Below are positions 7,295 to 16,909 of a stretch of DNA of 64,000 nt, piece by piece; positions within the stretch are counted from its first letter, which is position 1; each line of letters starts with the position of its first letter. This DNA is from Desulfuromonas sp. TF (lineage in GTDB: Bacteria; Desulfobacterota; Desulfuromonadia; Desulfuromonadales; ATBO01), in NCBI RefSeq assembly GCF_000472285.1, contig NZ_KI421423.1, forward strand, positions 13,711 to 77,710. The letters are read 5' to 3'. The notes beneath the pieces were generated by a model. That model saw only the letters and a list, made by a program, of their open reading frames with translations. It made no database searches and was not told where the DNA came from. Made by a program: the position numbers and the translations under genes.

Positions 7295-8507
7295 GAAGGC
7301 CCTCGAGGGAATAGTCGTTTGTGACTTCTCCTGGGTGGGAGCGGGGCCGATCGCGACGAATGTTCTCGGTCAGTGCGGCGCGGAGGTTATCAAGATCGAG
7401 AGTAAAAGCCGGCCGGATCTTCTGCGGACGGGCGGTCCCTTCAAGGATGGGATCGGCGAGGGGCTGGAGCGCAGCGGCTATTTCGCAAACCGCAATCCCA
7501 ACAAAAAAGGGATTGCTCTCGACATGAGCCATCCCAAGGCCCGTGCTGTCGCGGTGCGTCTGATACGCAAGAGTGACATCGTCATCAACAATTTCCGTGT
7601 GGGCCAGATGGAGAAATGGAAACTGGGGTGGGAAGACGTCAGGGAAATTAATCCACGGATCATTTACGTCACCATGAGCCTGCAGGGAGAGACCGGACCA
7701 CAGAAGAGCTATATGGGCTTCGGAGTCAATCTGAACGCGCTGTGCGGGCTGACCGACCGGGCCTGTTTTCCTGGCGAGAGGCCATTCGGTACCGGTACGA
7801 ACTACACGGACCATGTGATGGCGCCCAGTCACACGCTGTTCGGCATCATGGCCGCGCTGCTCGATCGTGAGCGGACGGGGAAGGGGCAGACGGTGGCCAT
7901 TTCCCAGCTGAAATCCGCCATCAGCATGGCACCCACCAGTGCAATGGCCTATGCGGCAAACGGCGATACCCTGGGACCCGCTGGATTCAGCGATCCGGAT
8001 GCGGCGCCGCACGGGATATACACGACTCTGGGATACAGGAGATGGATTGCCATCGCGGTCTTTATTGAAACAGAGTGGGTCGCGTTGAAAAAGGTGATGG
8101 GATATCCCGAATGGGCCGAGAAGCCAAGATTTGCTTCTCTCAAGGGCCGAAAGGAGAATGAGGTTGAGCTCAACAGCCGTATCGAAGAATGGACACAAGG
8201 GCTCTATGCCGAGCACCTCATGAAAGAGCTGATTCAAAATGGCGTGAAGGCGGGGGTTGTCAATGATGCCAGGGGAGCCATCGAGGATGAGCATCTGAGG
8301 CAGCGGGGCTTCTGGTCTTACCTCGACCATCCGGTTATGGGCAGCACACTGTACAACCGGGCGCCGATCCGCTTTTCAAAAACCCCGCTACGCATGGAAG
8401 CTGCTGCTCCTTTGTTGGGCCAGCATACCCTGGAGGTGCTCACGGGGATGCTCGATTATACGGAAGCGGAAGTGAACACGCTTATTGAAGAAAATGTGCT
8501 GGTGTGA
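7278..8507 (+). CDS. bbsF: Succinyl-CoA:benzylsuccinate CoA-transferase subunit F (family III CoA transferase)
   Basis: A 409-residue family III CoA transferase that keeps the likely catalytic aspartate in NYTDHVMAP (about residue 180). N-terminal [20 protein letters not shown] and [11 protein letters not shown] are family segments. It starts at ATG 7278 and overlaps bbsE by 17 bases, so the two are translated together and probably form one heteromeric enzyme. It activates benzylsuccinate (or a substituted analogue) to its CoA ester using succinyl-CoA, which BbsAB regenerates at the end of the pathway. Assignment to benzylsuccinate rests on the neighbouring bbs genes and on bssABCD in the same window. 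Confidence 0.85.
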   Translation: MLQNLRKALEGIVVCDFSWVGAGPIATNVLGQCGAEVIKIESKSRPDLLRTGGPFKDGIGEGLERSGYFANRNPNKKGIALDMSHPKARAVAVRLIRKSDIVINNFRVGQMEKWKLGWEDVREINPRIIYVTMSLQGETGPQKSYMGFGVNLNALCGLTDRACFPGERPFGTGTNYTDHVMAPSHTLFGIMAALLDRERTGKGQTVAISQLKSAISMAPTSAMAYAANGDTLGPAGFSDPDAAPHGIYTTLGYRRWIAIAVFIETEWVALKKVMGYPEWAEKPRFASLKGRKENEVELNSRIEEWTQGLYAEHLMKELIQNGVKAGVVNDARGAIEDEHLRQRGFWSYLDHPVMGSTLYNRAPIRFSKTPLRMEAAAPLLGQHTLEVLTGMLDYTEAEVNTLIEENVLV

Positions 8508-8559
8508 AGGCCCATCAGTATTGGAGCCATCTCAATAAATAACTCCCAGGAGAAAGAAA

Positions 8560-9792
8560 ATGGATTTCAGTATCCCTGAAGAATACATGATGCTCAAAGA
8601 TGCGATGAAAGAATTCGTCAAGAGAGAATTGATGCCCCTTGAGAAACCCTTGCTGGAACGCGAACTCTCTCTCTGGACAAAGCCGGGCCACCTGATCCCG
8701 GAAGAGGATCATAAGCGGCTGATGCAGAAGACCAAGGACCTGGGGTTCTGGGGCCTGGAGGTGGATGAGCAGTTCGGTGGCCAGGGGCTGGGGATGCTCG
8801 CCAAAACCCTGGTGGTGGAGGAGATCTCCAAGAGCCTGGTCGGCTTCTCCAATCACGGCTTCACCCTTCCCCCCGATGCCCCCAACCTCTACTACCTGCA
8901 CGAGTGCTGCGGCCCCCGGCAGCGGGAGAAGTACTTCATACCTTACTGCAACGGCGAGATCGACTCCGCCATGGCCTGCACGGAGCCGGGGGCCGGATCG
9001 GACGTCAGCGGCCTCAAGACCCGGGCCGTGAAGAAGGGGAGCAAGTGGGTCATTAATGGTACCAAGACCTTCATCAGCAAGTGCGACTACGACAAGGTCT
9101 TCTTCATCGTCATCGCGGTCACCGACCCCGCGGCCACCACCAAGGACCGGTTCACGGCATTTCTCATCGACCGGGAGCATCCGGGGGTGCGGGTGGGGAA
9201 GGAGATCCCGGTCATCGGGCCAATGCCGACCTGGGACCTGATCCTGGAGGATGTGGAGGTGGACGACGACGCTATCCTCGGTGAGGTCGGCAAGGCCTTC
9301 ATTCCACTGCAGAACCGCTTCGGGGTGCGCCGGATCGAGCTGGCATCGAGCTGCACCGGCATGGCGGAGCGGCTGATCCAGATGATGATCGATCAGGCCA
9401 ACAACCGCTTCACCTTCGGCCAGCCGCTGGCCGATCGGGGGACCATCCAGAACTGGATCGCCGATTCGACCATGGAGCTGGAATCGGTTCGCTGGATGCT
9501 CTACTACGCTGCCTGGAAATCGGACCAGGGGCACAAGGACCTGCGCATCGAGGGGGCCAGCGTCAAGGTCGCTGCTACGGAGATGCTGAGCCGGGTAGCC
9601 GATCGGGCGATCCAGATCCATGGCGGCCTCGGCGTCTCCCATGAGCTGGGGATCGAATACGTGGCGCGGCATGTGCGGATCTGGCGCATAGTGGAAGGCC
9701 CTTCCGAGATCCATCGGTGGCTCATCGCCCGGCAGCTCTTGAAGGAGAAAAAACCATATAACCCGTTCATTGTCGCCCAAGAGGAAGAGTAG
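8560..9792 (+). CDS. bbsG: Acyl-CoA dehydrogenase, (R)-benzylsuccinyl-CoA dehydrogenase type
   Basis: A 410-residue acyl-CoA dehydrogenase. FAD- and substrate-binding segments are visible: ACTEPGAGSDVSGLKTRA, the NGTKTFIS strand, and IHGGLGVSHELGIEYVARHVR. The probable catalytic glutamate is in IVEGPSEIHRW near residue 378. In the bbs pathway it oxidises benzylsuccinyl-CoA to phenylitaconyl-CoA and passes electrons to ETF, whose genes follow two positions later. An AGGAG site precedes the ATG. Gene order E-F-G-H matches known bbs operons; the substrate is inferred from that. Confidence 0.85.
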   Translation: MDFSIPEEYMMLKDAMKEFVKRELMPLEKPLLERELSLWTKPGHLIPEEDHKRLMQKTKDLGFWGLEVDEQFGGQGLGMLAKTLVVEEISKSLVGFSNHGFTLPPDAPNLYYLHECCGPRQREKYFIPYCNGEIDSAMACTEPGAGSDVSGLKTRAVKKGSKWVINGTKTFISKCDYDKVFFIVIAVTDPAATTKDRFTAFLIDREHPGVRVGKEIPVIGPMPTWDLILEDVEVDDDAILGEVGKAFIPLQNRFGVRRIELASSCTGMAERLIQMMIDQANNRFTFGQPLADRGTIQNWIADSTMELESVRWMLYYAAWKSDQGHKDLRIEGASVKVAATEMLSRVADRAIQIHGGLGVSHELGIEYVARHVRIWRIVEGPSEIHRWLIARQLLKEKKPYNPFIVAQEEE

Positions 9793-9845
9793 GGCGGTCA
9801 GGGGACGTTGGATTCATGCCTACGAACGATTGCGAGGAGGATACG

Positions 9846-10616
9846 ATGGGAGTCGATTTTGTTCAGGAAGGCAATGTTGCCTACATCACATTGAACCGCC
9901 CGGAGGCGATGAACTCGCTGGACCCGGAGGCCACGGTGCGCCTTGCGGAGATCTGGGCCGAGGTGAAGGCCAACCCGGATATCCGCGTCTCGGTTCTGAC
10001 GGGCGCCGGTGAAAAGGCTTTCTGCACAGGGACGGACATGAAAAAGACCCCGGTCCCCGACGAGTGCATGGCCGCCCTTTACTACAAGGAGGGGCAGCCG
10101 ATCGTTCCGCACATGCAGATGTGGAAGCCGATCATCGCCTGCGTCAACGGCTACGCCGTGGGCGGCGGCCTCGAGATGGCCCTCGCCTGTGATCTGATGA
10201 TCTGCAGCACAACTGCAAAGTTTGGACTGACCGAGACCAAGGTCGCCAGCCTTGCCGGACTCAACGGCACCCAGTGCCTCCCCCGGGCGATACCCAAGGC
10301 CGTGGCCATGAAGATGCTGCTGACAGGGGAACTCATCGACGCCCAGGAGGCGCACCGCATCGGCCTGGTCAGCGATGTGGTGGAGCCGGATAAGCTCATG
10401 GCTCTGGCCAGAAGTTATGCCGAGAAAATCGCCGGCAACGCTCCGTTGAGCGTCATGGCAGCCAAGCAGGCCGTTGTCATGGGGATGGACATGCCTTTGC
10501 GTCACGCCATCGACTTTTCCTATCTGCTGTGGGGCGCTCTGCGGGATACGGAGGATCGAAAAGAGGGTTTCAAGGCGTTTGCCGAGAAAAGGCCCCCCCA
10601 GTATGAAGGCAGGTAA
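9846..10616 (+). CDS. bbsH: Enoyl-CoA hydratase, phenylitaconyl-CoA hydratase type
   Basis: A 256-residue crotonase-fold protein. The oxyanion-hole segment is CVNGYAVGGGLEMALACD and the second active-site region is FGLTETKVASLAGLNGTQCLPR. The start at 9846 (MGVDFVQEG) has GAGGAGG six bases upstream; an ATG 10 codons earlier has none. In this operon it would add water to phenylitaconyl-CoA, the step after BbsG. Confidence 0.85.
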   Translation: MGVDFVQEGNVAYITLNRPEAMNSLDPEATVRLAEIWAEVKANPDIRVSVLTGAGEKAFCTGTDMKKTPVPDECMAALYYKEGQPIVPHMQMWKPIIACVNGYAVGGGLEMALACDLMICSTTAKFGLTETKVASLAGLNGTQCLPRAIPKAVAMKMLLTGELIDAQEAHRIGLVSDVVEPDKLMALARSYAEKIAGNAPLSVMAAKQAVVMGMDMPLRHAIDFSYLLWGALRDTEDRKEGFKAFAEKRPPQYEGR

Positions 10617-10716
10617 AAACCTTCATTCCCTCTGGAAGGACCGGTCCGCACCGGTCCACCGGAAGGGGAGAGTGTTTTTGACACGAAGCCAAACTATCGT
10701 CTGAAGGAGCAAGCAT

Positions 10717-11472
10717 ATGCATATAGTCGTCTTGGCAAAGGTGGTGCCTGATTATGAGGTTCCGTCGGCAGACTTCGAGCTGGTCGGGAATCGAGCACAT
10801 CCCCGGTATGCCAGAATGATCGGACTTTACGATGAAAATGCCGTCGAACTGGGCGTTCAGCTGAAGGAGAAACATGCTGCCGGGTTAACGATAGTCTCGT
10901 ATGGCCTCCATGAAGATGTCCAGTTCCTCAGGAAAGCCATCGCCATGGGCGCTGACAAGATTGTCCTTGTGGAGGGGACCTCGGATGACCCCTATGTCAT
11001 TGCCGCAAACTTGAAAGAGGCCATCGACAAACAGGGCGAGGTCGATCTCGTTCTGGCGGGCCGCCAGTCCTCCGATATGGACCGGGGTGTCGTTCCAGGC
11101 CTCTTGGCTGGAATGCTCGATTACCCATTTGTACCACAGGCCTGTAGCGTTGAGAGTGTCGCCGACGGCTGGAAGGTCGCCCAGATCACGGAAACCGGAA
11201 AGCGTCTGATGAAGCTGAGCGGCAAAGGCGTCCTCTCGATCACCAGCGTCCCGGAAAACGTCCCCAGGATTCCGGCGGTCAAGGCCATTTTCGCCGCTAA
11301 GAAAAAGCCGGTGGAGAAGCTGCCGGAGATCGGAGCCAGACCAATGGGAGTATCCGAGATATCGGTAAGCATTCCCAAGATCGAATCGGTTTGCGAGCTT
11401 ATCCCGGCCGAGGACATGGACGAAGCCGCCCGTACGTTGTTCAGAAGGCTCAAGGAGGAACGGTATCTATGA
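10717..11472 (+). CDS. etfB: Electron transfer flavoprotein beta subunit
   Basis: A 251-residue ETF beta: starts MHIVVLAKVVPDYEVP, with the AIAMGADKIVLVEG and DLVLAGRQSSDMDRGVVPGLLAGML segments typical of the AMP/FAD-binding subunit. It overlaps etfA by four bases (ATGA). Lying between bbsH and a membrane ETF-oxidoreductase gene, it is the likely electron acceptor for BbsG. Confidence 0.92.
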   Translation: MHIVVLAKVVPDYEVPSADFELVGNRAHPRYARMIGLYDENAVELGVQLKEKHAAGLTIVSYGLHEDVQFLRKAIAMGADKIVLVEGTSDDPYVIAANLKEAIDKQGEVDLVLAGRQSSDMDRGVVPGLLAGMLDYPFVPQACSVESVADGWKVAQITETGKRLMKLSGKGVLSITSVPENVPRIPAVKAIFAAKKKPVEKLPEIGARPMGVSEISVSIPKIESVCELIPAEDMDEAARTLFRRLKEERYL

Positions 11473-12356
11473 AAACACTGATCGTTGAAACGGCAAATCC
11501 CAAGATTCTGGGGGAACTGGTCAGCGTAAGCAGGATATTTGGCGAGACACCGGATATTGTCGTTCTGGGGCTCGGGGATCTTCCCGGCAGCTACGGAGAG
11601 GCGTACCGGATCTCCGATACCCTGGGGGCGAATGCGGGGGCGGCCCTCTCAGAGCTCATAAGGCAGAAGGGCTACGAATTGATTCTGCTGAGCGCCACGG
11701 CCGTCGGGTCGGGGATTGCTGGCCCGCTGGCCGTACGGCTTGGGGCCCCCATTCTCTCTGAAGTGACCGGCGTCACTGATGATCTGACCATCGAAAGGGC
11801 TCTCTATGGCTCCAAGGCCGTCGCCCGCTACAAGATGGAGTCGGGGCCGCTGGTTCTGACCATCAAGCGCAAATATTTCGAAGCAACAGTGCTGGAAGGG
11901 AAGGCAGAGACTGTAGATCTCCCCGTCGGTCCCCAGAAGCTTGAATTGCTGGAGGAGATCGAAGAGGAACACAGAGGAATTCCCCTTGAAGATGCCGAGG
12001 TCATCGTAACCGGTGGCAGAGGCATCGGCGGCGGGGATAATTTCGCCACACTCAACGACATGGCGGCACTGTTGAACGGGGCCGTCGGGGCGACCCGTGG
12101 CGCGGTCGATGAAGGATGGATGCCGCCTGGGGCGCAGATTGGCCAGACCGGAAAGATCGTGGCGCCCAGCGTCTACTTCGCCGTCGGCGCCTCCGGCGCA
12201 AGCCAGCATCTGGCGGGCATCTCCAACGCCAAGTGTGTCGTTGCTATCAACAAGGACAACGAGGCGAACATCTTCAAGCGAGCTCGGTTTGGCATCGTGG
12301 GCGACTACAAAAAGGCGGTACCCGCTCTGATCAATATCCTTAAGGAGAGCGTCTGA
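11469..12356 (+). CDS. etfA: Electron transfer flavoprotein alpha subunit
   Basis: A 295-residue ETF alpha. The C-terminal FAD domain is clear: VIVTGGRGIGG, GATRGAVDEGWMPPGAQIGQTG, then YFAVGASGASQHLAGI and VVAINKDNEANIF. I start it at ATG 11469 (MKTLIVETANPK), overlapping the etfB stop, with AAGGAGGAA upstream. The next gene begins one base after the stop, so the three are a tightly coupled unit for carrying electrons from acyl-CoA dehydrogenase to the membrane. Confidence 0.92.
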   Translation: MKTLIVETANPKILGELVSVSRIFGETPDIVVLGLGDLPGSYGEAYRISDTLGANAGAALSELIRQKGYELILLSATAVGSGIAGPLAVRLGAPILSEVTGVTDDLTIERALYGSKAVARYKMESGPLVLTIKRKYFEATVLEGKAETVDLPVGPQKLELLEEIEEEHRGIPLEDAEVIVTGGRGIGGGDNFATLNDMAALLNGAVGATRGAVDEGWMPPGAQIGQTGKIVAPSVYFAVGASGASQHLAGISNAKCVVAINKDNEANIFKRARFGIVGDYKKAVPALINILKESV

Positions 12357-12357
12357 G

Positions 12358-14319
12358 ATGGAACGGGTCCCCTATTGGAACATCAGCTTCGGCCTGCTGA
12401 TCGATCTCCTTTCCATACCGGCGATGGCAATTTTTGTATACGGGCTCTACCGCCATTGGAAGCGCATAAAGCAAGGGAGGTCGAGAATCAGGCTGGGTAT
12501 TCCGGTTAGCGCTTTGAAAATCGGGCCGCTCTACGTCCGGTCCTTCCTGGCCAACGGCATAGTGGGCACCCGCATCTACAAGAAGCTGTTTACGGGGATT
12601 GCTCACGGGTGCCTTCTCTGGGGAATGATCATCCTCACCATAGGAACCACCCTGGTCTTCCTGAATGTGCTGTTCGGCCTCCCCGTTTTCAAGGGGGACT
12701 TCAACCGCTGGTTCATGGGCGCAACCCTCGATGCTGCCGGGGTGGCGGCGTTGGTCGGAGTGCTGTTTCTGTTGATGAGAAGGGTTTTCCCACCTGAGAG
12801 ACTGACCATTTTCAAATCCAACTCCGCCTTTATCACGATAGAGGTTGTAATAGCCGTCATAATTGTCACCGGGTTCCTGGTCGAGGGAGTGCGGATCGCC
12901 CAAACCGGCCCAGACCCCGGCTCATTTGTTGGGAACGCACTGGCTCTGCTGCTGGTCAACGTCGCACTCCCGGAAATTCATCGATACCTGTGGTGGATTC
13001 ATGGCCTGATCGCCATCTCCTTAATCGCCTATATTCCCTATTCCCCCCTTGTGCATCTGGTCCTCGCCCCCATTAATGCCGGCCTTGATACGCCGGTGCC
13101 TGGACCCAAGATGGGGGTCATTGATTTCGAAGCCTTTGAAGGAGAGGGCGAGGAGGTTCCGAGTTTGGGGCTGAGCAGGCTGGCCGATTTCCAGTGGAAA
13201 AACCTGCTCGATGCTTCCACTTGTCTGCAATGCGGCAGGTGTCACGAGGTCTGTCCCGCCGCGCAGACGGGAAAAAGCCTCTCCCCCAAGGGCGTCATGG
13301 TCACTCTGTCCGAGTATCTGGAGCAGGGAAAGATGGAAGACGATTCGGTGCTAGAAGCTATATCAACCGATGCCATCTACAGCTGTACCACCTGCGCTGC
13401 CTGTATGGAGGCCTGTCCCGTCTCTGTGAACCAGCCCAACGCCATTCTCGGCATGCGTCAACACCTGCTCATGGAACGCTCGGAAATACCCGACATCATG
13501 GGGCAGGCGCACCGGAGCCTGGAGGCCAGGCATCACCCTTTCATCGGAACCGGCTTCGGGCCCAACGACTGGCGCAAAGGGCTGGAGGTTCCCATCTTCG
13601 AAAAGGGCAAAACCGAATATCTCCTCTGGATCGGGTGTTCGGTGGCCTACGAGGAGCGGACGCAGAAGATCACCCGAGCGATGGTCCATATCCTGAAAAC
13701 CGCGGGGGTCTCCTTTGGCATTCTTGAAGAGAACCGCTGCACGGGCGACCCCGCCAAGCAGATGGGGAATGAATTCCTCTTTACCGAAATCGCCGGACAG
13801 AACATCGAGGAATTCAATGAACTGGGGGTTTCCTCTGTCATCACCATGTGCCCCCATTGTTTCAACAGCTTTACCCGGCACTATCCCCTGCTTGGGGCAA
13901 AATTCGCCGTCATTCCCCATGCCGTCTTCATCCGCGACCTGATCGATAAGGGCGCCATACGATTGTCCAAAGGGACAGAGACCATCTGCTACCATGACCC
14001 GTGTTACCTGGGCAGGCATAACAAAGTGCTCTCCGAACCCCGGCAGATCGTCGACGCGGTGGGACAACTTGTCGAAATGCCGAGAAGCGGAAACGAGAGT
14101 TTCTGTTGCGGCGGCGGCGGTGGCAATTACTGGACCGAGGAGGAAGGGACGCGGATTAACCAGACAAGAGCCCTGGAGGCATTGGATACAGAAGCAGACA
14201 CGATCGCGACGGCTTGCCCCTTCTGCATGCTGATGCTGACGGATGGCCTGAAAAAGCATACCGAAGAACAGAAAGTCAAAGACATCGCGGAGTTGGTGAG
14301 CAGTCGGATGGAAGTGTGA
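12358..14319 (+). CDS. Membrane-bound Fe-S ETF:(mena)quinone oxidoreductase (EMO type)
   Basis: A 653-residue protein. The N-terminal 240 residues hold several membrane helices of NarI-like character. Two 4Fe-4S motifs follow, CLQCGRCHEVCP near residue 288 and CTTCAACMEACP near 342. Then come two CCG domains of the heterodisulfide-reductase type (HDPCYLGRHN; CCGGGGGNYW near 583). This architecture is that of the ETF:menaquinone oxidoreductase described in Geobacter and syntrophs, which couples reduced ETF to the quinone pool. Placement one base after etfA supports this role: reoxidising the ETF used by BbsG. Confidence 0.88.
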   Translation: MERVPYWNISFGLLIDLLSIPAMAIFVYGLYRHWKRIKQGRSRIRLGIPVSALKIGPLYVRSFLANGIVGTRIYKKLFTGIAHGCLLWGMIILTIGTTLVFLNVLFGLPVFKGDFNRWFMGATLDAAGVAALVGVLFLLMRRVFPPERLTIFKSNSAFITIEVVIAVIIVTGFLVEGVRIAQTGPDPGSFVGNALALLLVNVALPEIHRYLWWIHGLIAISLIAYIPYSPLVHLVLAPINAGLDTPVPGPKMGVIDFEAFEGEGEEVPSLGLSRLADFQWKNLLDASTCLQCGRCHEVCPAAQTGKSLSPKGVMVTLSEYLEQGKMEDDSVLEAISTDAIYSCTTCAACMEACPVSVNQPNAILGMRQHLLMERSEIPDIMGQAHRSLEARHHPFIGTGFGPNDWRKGLEVPIFEKGKTEYLLWIGCSVAYEERTQKITRAMVHILKTAGVSFGILEENRCTGDPAKQMGNEFLFTEIAGQNIEEFNELGVSSVITMCPHCFNSFTRHYPLLGAKFAVIPHAVFIRDLIDKGAIRLSKGTETICYHDPCYLGRHNKVLSEPRQIVDAVGQLVEMPRSGNESFCCGGGGGNYWTEEEGTRINQTRALEALDTEADTIATACPFCMLMLTDGLKKHTEEQKVKDIAELVSSRMEV

Positions 14320-14372
14320 ACAGAATCATTTCCATAGACAAATGAACGCTAGGAGCATACAGGAGGAGAGTC

Positions 14373-14816
14373 ATGGGTCAGGAAGAGGTTCAGAAAAAAA
14401 AGACCAAGGAGAAGGAGCCGGACATTACTTTTTTTCATCCCGATCTGCTGGAAGTGCCCCAAGACGGGAGCTTGCCCTACCTGAAGGGGCAAAAATGCAA
14501 AAAATGTGGCCAGATCGATTTCAAAACAACCATGTGTATCAACTGCTGGAGCGAGGAGTTCGAAACGATCCCCCTCTCCCGCAGGGGAAAGGTCTACAGC
14601 TTTTCCGACATCTATATCGGACAACCGGGGCTGGCAACTCCCTATATTTTCGCTTATGTGGATCTTCCCGAAAATCTGCGGATCTTTGTCCAGCTCGAAG
14701 GGGATGTCAATACCTACAAATGCGACGAAGAAGTGGAGTTGACGCTGGGCCCCATCCGGATGAACAACGATAATCTCCCGATTATCAGCTATAAGTTCAA
14801 AAAAATTTCGGCATGA
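14373..14816 (+). CDS. bbsA: DUF35-type zinc-ribbon/OB-fold subunit of benzoylsuccinyl-CoA thiolase
   Basis: A 147-residue protein with an N-terminal zinc ribbon (Cys42, Cys45, Cys55, Cys58 in CKKC and CINC) and an OB-fold (RRGKVYSFSDIYIG; TPYIFAYVDLPENLRIF). Such DUF35 proteins pair with SCP2-type thiolases; here the partner is the next gene, as in BbsA-BbsB. The complex cleaves benzoylsuccinyl-CoA with CoA to benzoyl-CoA and succinyl-CoA. The AGGAGGAG site lies 6 bases before the ATG at 14373. Confidence 0.85.
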   Translation: MGQEEVQKKKTKEKEPDITFFHPDLLEVPQDGSLPYLKGQKCKKCGQIDFKTTMCINCWSEEFETIPLSRRGKVYSFSDIYIGQPGLATPYIFAYVDLPENLRIFVQLEGDVNTYKCDEEVELTLGPIRMNNDNLPIISYKFKKISA

Positions 14817-14873
14817 GGTTCTAATTTCACGGAGTAATCCGTTGTTACATAACGGCTTAAAGGAGATAGCAAC

Positions 14874-16046
14874 ATGAAGCTACAGCGTGAAGTATATATT
14901 GCAGGTGTCGGTGAAACGAGGTTCGGCAAGCATACCGACAATTTTGATGCCTTGGGGCGAGAGGCGGCTCTCCAGGCCATGCGGGCCTCGAGCATCGACC
15001 GCCCTGACATGATCCAGAGCGCCTATGTGGGGAACGGCTTCAACGACATGGTAACCGGCCAGACGGTATTCCGGGGCCTTGGCATGTGCGGTCCCAAACT
15101 GCCTATCATCAACGTGCAGAGTGCCTGTTCTGCCGGTGCTATGGCTGTCTACTGCGCCATCAAGGATGTCGCCACGGGGCTAACCGATCTTTCCATCGGG
15201 GTCGGGTGCGAAAACCACACCCTGCACCGGCAGGCCGGCACCGCCTTCAGTGCCGCCCGTTCCGACATCGAGACCATGCACGGGGCGGTCATGACCGGCA
15301 AATACGCCATGCGAGCAACACGTTACATGCATGAAACAGGCGCCACCATTGAAGACCTGGCCATGATCACGGTCAAAAACCGCAGGCATGCCACCCACAA
15401 CCCCCATGCCTGGTTCAAGGGGGAGATCTCTGTCGAGGAGGTGGTCAACTCGCGAATGGTAGCCTATCCCATGACGCTCCAGCAGTGCTGCGGCATCGCC
15501 GACGGCGGCGCTGCCGTCGTGGTCGGCTCCAAAGAGATGATGAAGAAGCTCGGCATCGACAAACCGGTAAAAGTTGCCGGTGCCGTTGTCGAGTCCGGTC
15601 CCTATCATAACTTTCCGCGGGATATCACCGGCGACGACATCACCGAGACCTGTTCCGAGGCACTCTACGAAGAGTCGGGTATTGGGCCGGAAGATGTCGA
15701 TATCCTTGAGCTTCATGACGCTTTCACCATCGCCGAACTGCTCTATTACGAATGCATGGGCCTCTGCAAAAAAGGAGAGGGGCTGAAGTTCCTGCGCGAC
15801 GGCCAATCGACCTATGGCGGCCAATGCGTGGTCAGCCCCCGTGGCGGGATGCTCTCCTACGGCCATCCGATCGGCGCCTCGGGGGCGGCTCAAATCGCGC
15901 AGAACGTCAAGCAGTTGCGCGGAGAGTGCGGCGGGCATCAGGTCGGTCCGACACCCAAGGTCGCCATGTCTCATGTGACCGGAGGCGGACTCTCCGGCAC
16001 GGAGCATGCGGCCTGCACCATGCACATGCTGGTCAAGGGCTGGTAA
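14874..16046 (+). CDS. bbsB: Benzoylsuccinyl-CoA thiolase, SCP2-type thiolase subunit
   Basis: A 390-residue SCP2-like thiolase: the nucleophilic cysteine is Cys85 in [12 protein letters not shown]; the usual NEAF motif is replaced by [10 protein letters not shown]; the histidine motif is [13 protein letters not shown]; and the C-terminal part has [11 protein letters not shown]. It follows bbsA by 57 bases with an AAGGAGAT site. With BbsA it performs the last step of benzylsuccinate beta-oxidation. The HDAFT variant is shared by thiolases that work with a DUF35 partner. Confidence 0.87.
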   Translation: MKLQREVYIAGVGETRFGKHTDNFDALGREAALQAMRASSIDRPDMIQSAYVGNGFNDMVTGQTVFRGLGMCGPKLPIINVQSACSAGAMAVYCAIKDVATGLTDLSIGVGCENHTLHRQAGTAFSAARSDIETMHGAVMTGKYAMRATRYMHETGATIEDLAMITVKNRRHATHNPHAWFKGEISVEEVVNSRMVAYPMTLQQCCGIADGGAAVVVGSKEMMKKLGIDKPVKVAGAVVESGPYHNFPRDITGDDITETCSEALYEESGIGPEDVDILELHDAFTIAELLYYECMGLCKKGEGLKFLRDGQSTYGGQCVVSPRGGMLSYGHPIGASGAAQIAQNVKQLRGECGGHQVGPTPKVAMSHVTGGGLSGTEHAACTMHMLVKGW

Positions 16047-16114
16047 GCGGGTGATCGTCGTTGAGCAAAACCTACTGTTTGATGTCGAGTCAGAAATCAC
16101 AGGGAGATAGTCAC

Positions 16115-16861
16115 ATGAGAAACAAGACCGCGTTGATAGCTGGAGCTGCCAACGAGATAGGGCTGGCAATATGTAGCAGGCTGGCAAAAAACGGGGCAAA
16201 GTTGCTGCTGGTTGATTCGGGTGCGACCAAACTGGCGGCCATTGCCAAGAAACTTGCGGCAGATGGGGCAGAGGTGGAAACGATTGCGGTTGACCTGGCA
16301 AATCCGGCCGCTGTCGCTGAAGCCGCTGTCAAAATTGCCAAGGCCTATAAGACGATTGACATTCTTGTCAACAATATCGATCACAAGGACGGCACCCCCA
16401 TATCGCAGTCGTCATTGGAATCATGGGCCCGCTCCATCAACACCAACGTGACTCCGTTGGTTGCTCTCTGCCTCGGGATCATACCGGAAATGAGGGCCAA
16501 CAATTACGGCCGTATCGTCAATGTCGGCAGTCTGGAATATCTCGGTTTTTCCAATATTTCGAATTACAGCGCATCCAAGTCGGCCATATTCGGTTTGACC
16601 CGCTCTTTTGCCCTAGAGTTGGCACAGGAGGGGATTACGGTCAATCAGGTCATTAAGGGAGACGTTCAAACGGCCGATGATGGGATGGCTGCCGATGCCG
16701 AGGAACAAGCTGCGGAGCGTTTGCCGGTGAAGCGCCTTGGAAAGCCCGATGATATTGCCTATGCGGTGGCCTATTTTGCTTCCGAGTCAACCGGATATGT
16801 TACAGGCCAGAATCTGATAGTCTGCGGTGGGAAAAGTATCTATTCGTCCATGTCGGCTTAA
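16115..16861 (+). CDS. bbsC: SDR family subunit, degenerate nucleotide site (BbsC type)
   Basis: A 248-residue short-chain dehydrogenase fold. YSASK (YxxxK) and an upstream serine are kept, but the cofactor signature is not: the glycine loop is AGAANEIG instead of TGxxxGxG and NNAG is NNID. Known BbsC subunits are described as inactive partners of BbsD, and this one fits. The start at 16115 (MRNKTALIAG) has GGGAGAT upstream. With BbsD it oxidises 2-(hydroxyphenylmethyl)succinyl-CoA to benzoylsuccinyl-CoA. Confidence 0.82.
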   Translation: MRNKTALIAGAANEIGLAICSRLAKNGAKLLLVDSGATKLAAIAKKLAADGAEVETIAVDLANPAAVAEAAVKIAKAYKTIDILVNNIDHKDGTPISQSSLESWARSINTNVTPLVALCLGIIPEMRANNYGRIVNVGSLEYLGFSNISNYSASKSAIFGLTRSFALELAQEGITVNQVIKGDVQTADDGMAADAEEQAAERLPVKRLGKPDDIAYAVAYFASESTGYVTGQNLIVCGGKSIYSSMSA

Positions 16862-16909
16862 GTCGGAATTAGTGCATCGGATACACGATATATCTTTGGA
16901 GGTATAGGA

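Noticed and set aside
8515-9780. Long minus-strand frame opposite bbsG
   Set aside because: Antisense shadow of a GC-rich gene; the plus-strand acyl-CoA dehydrogenase is unmistakable.
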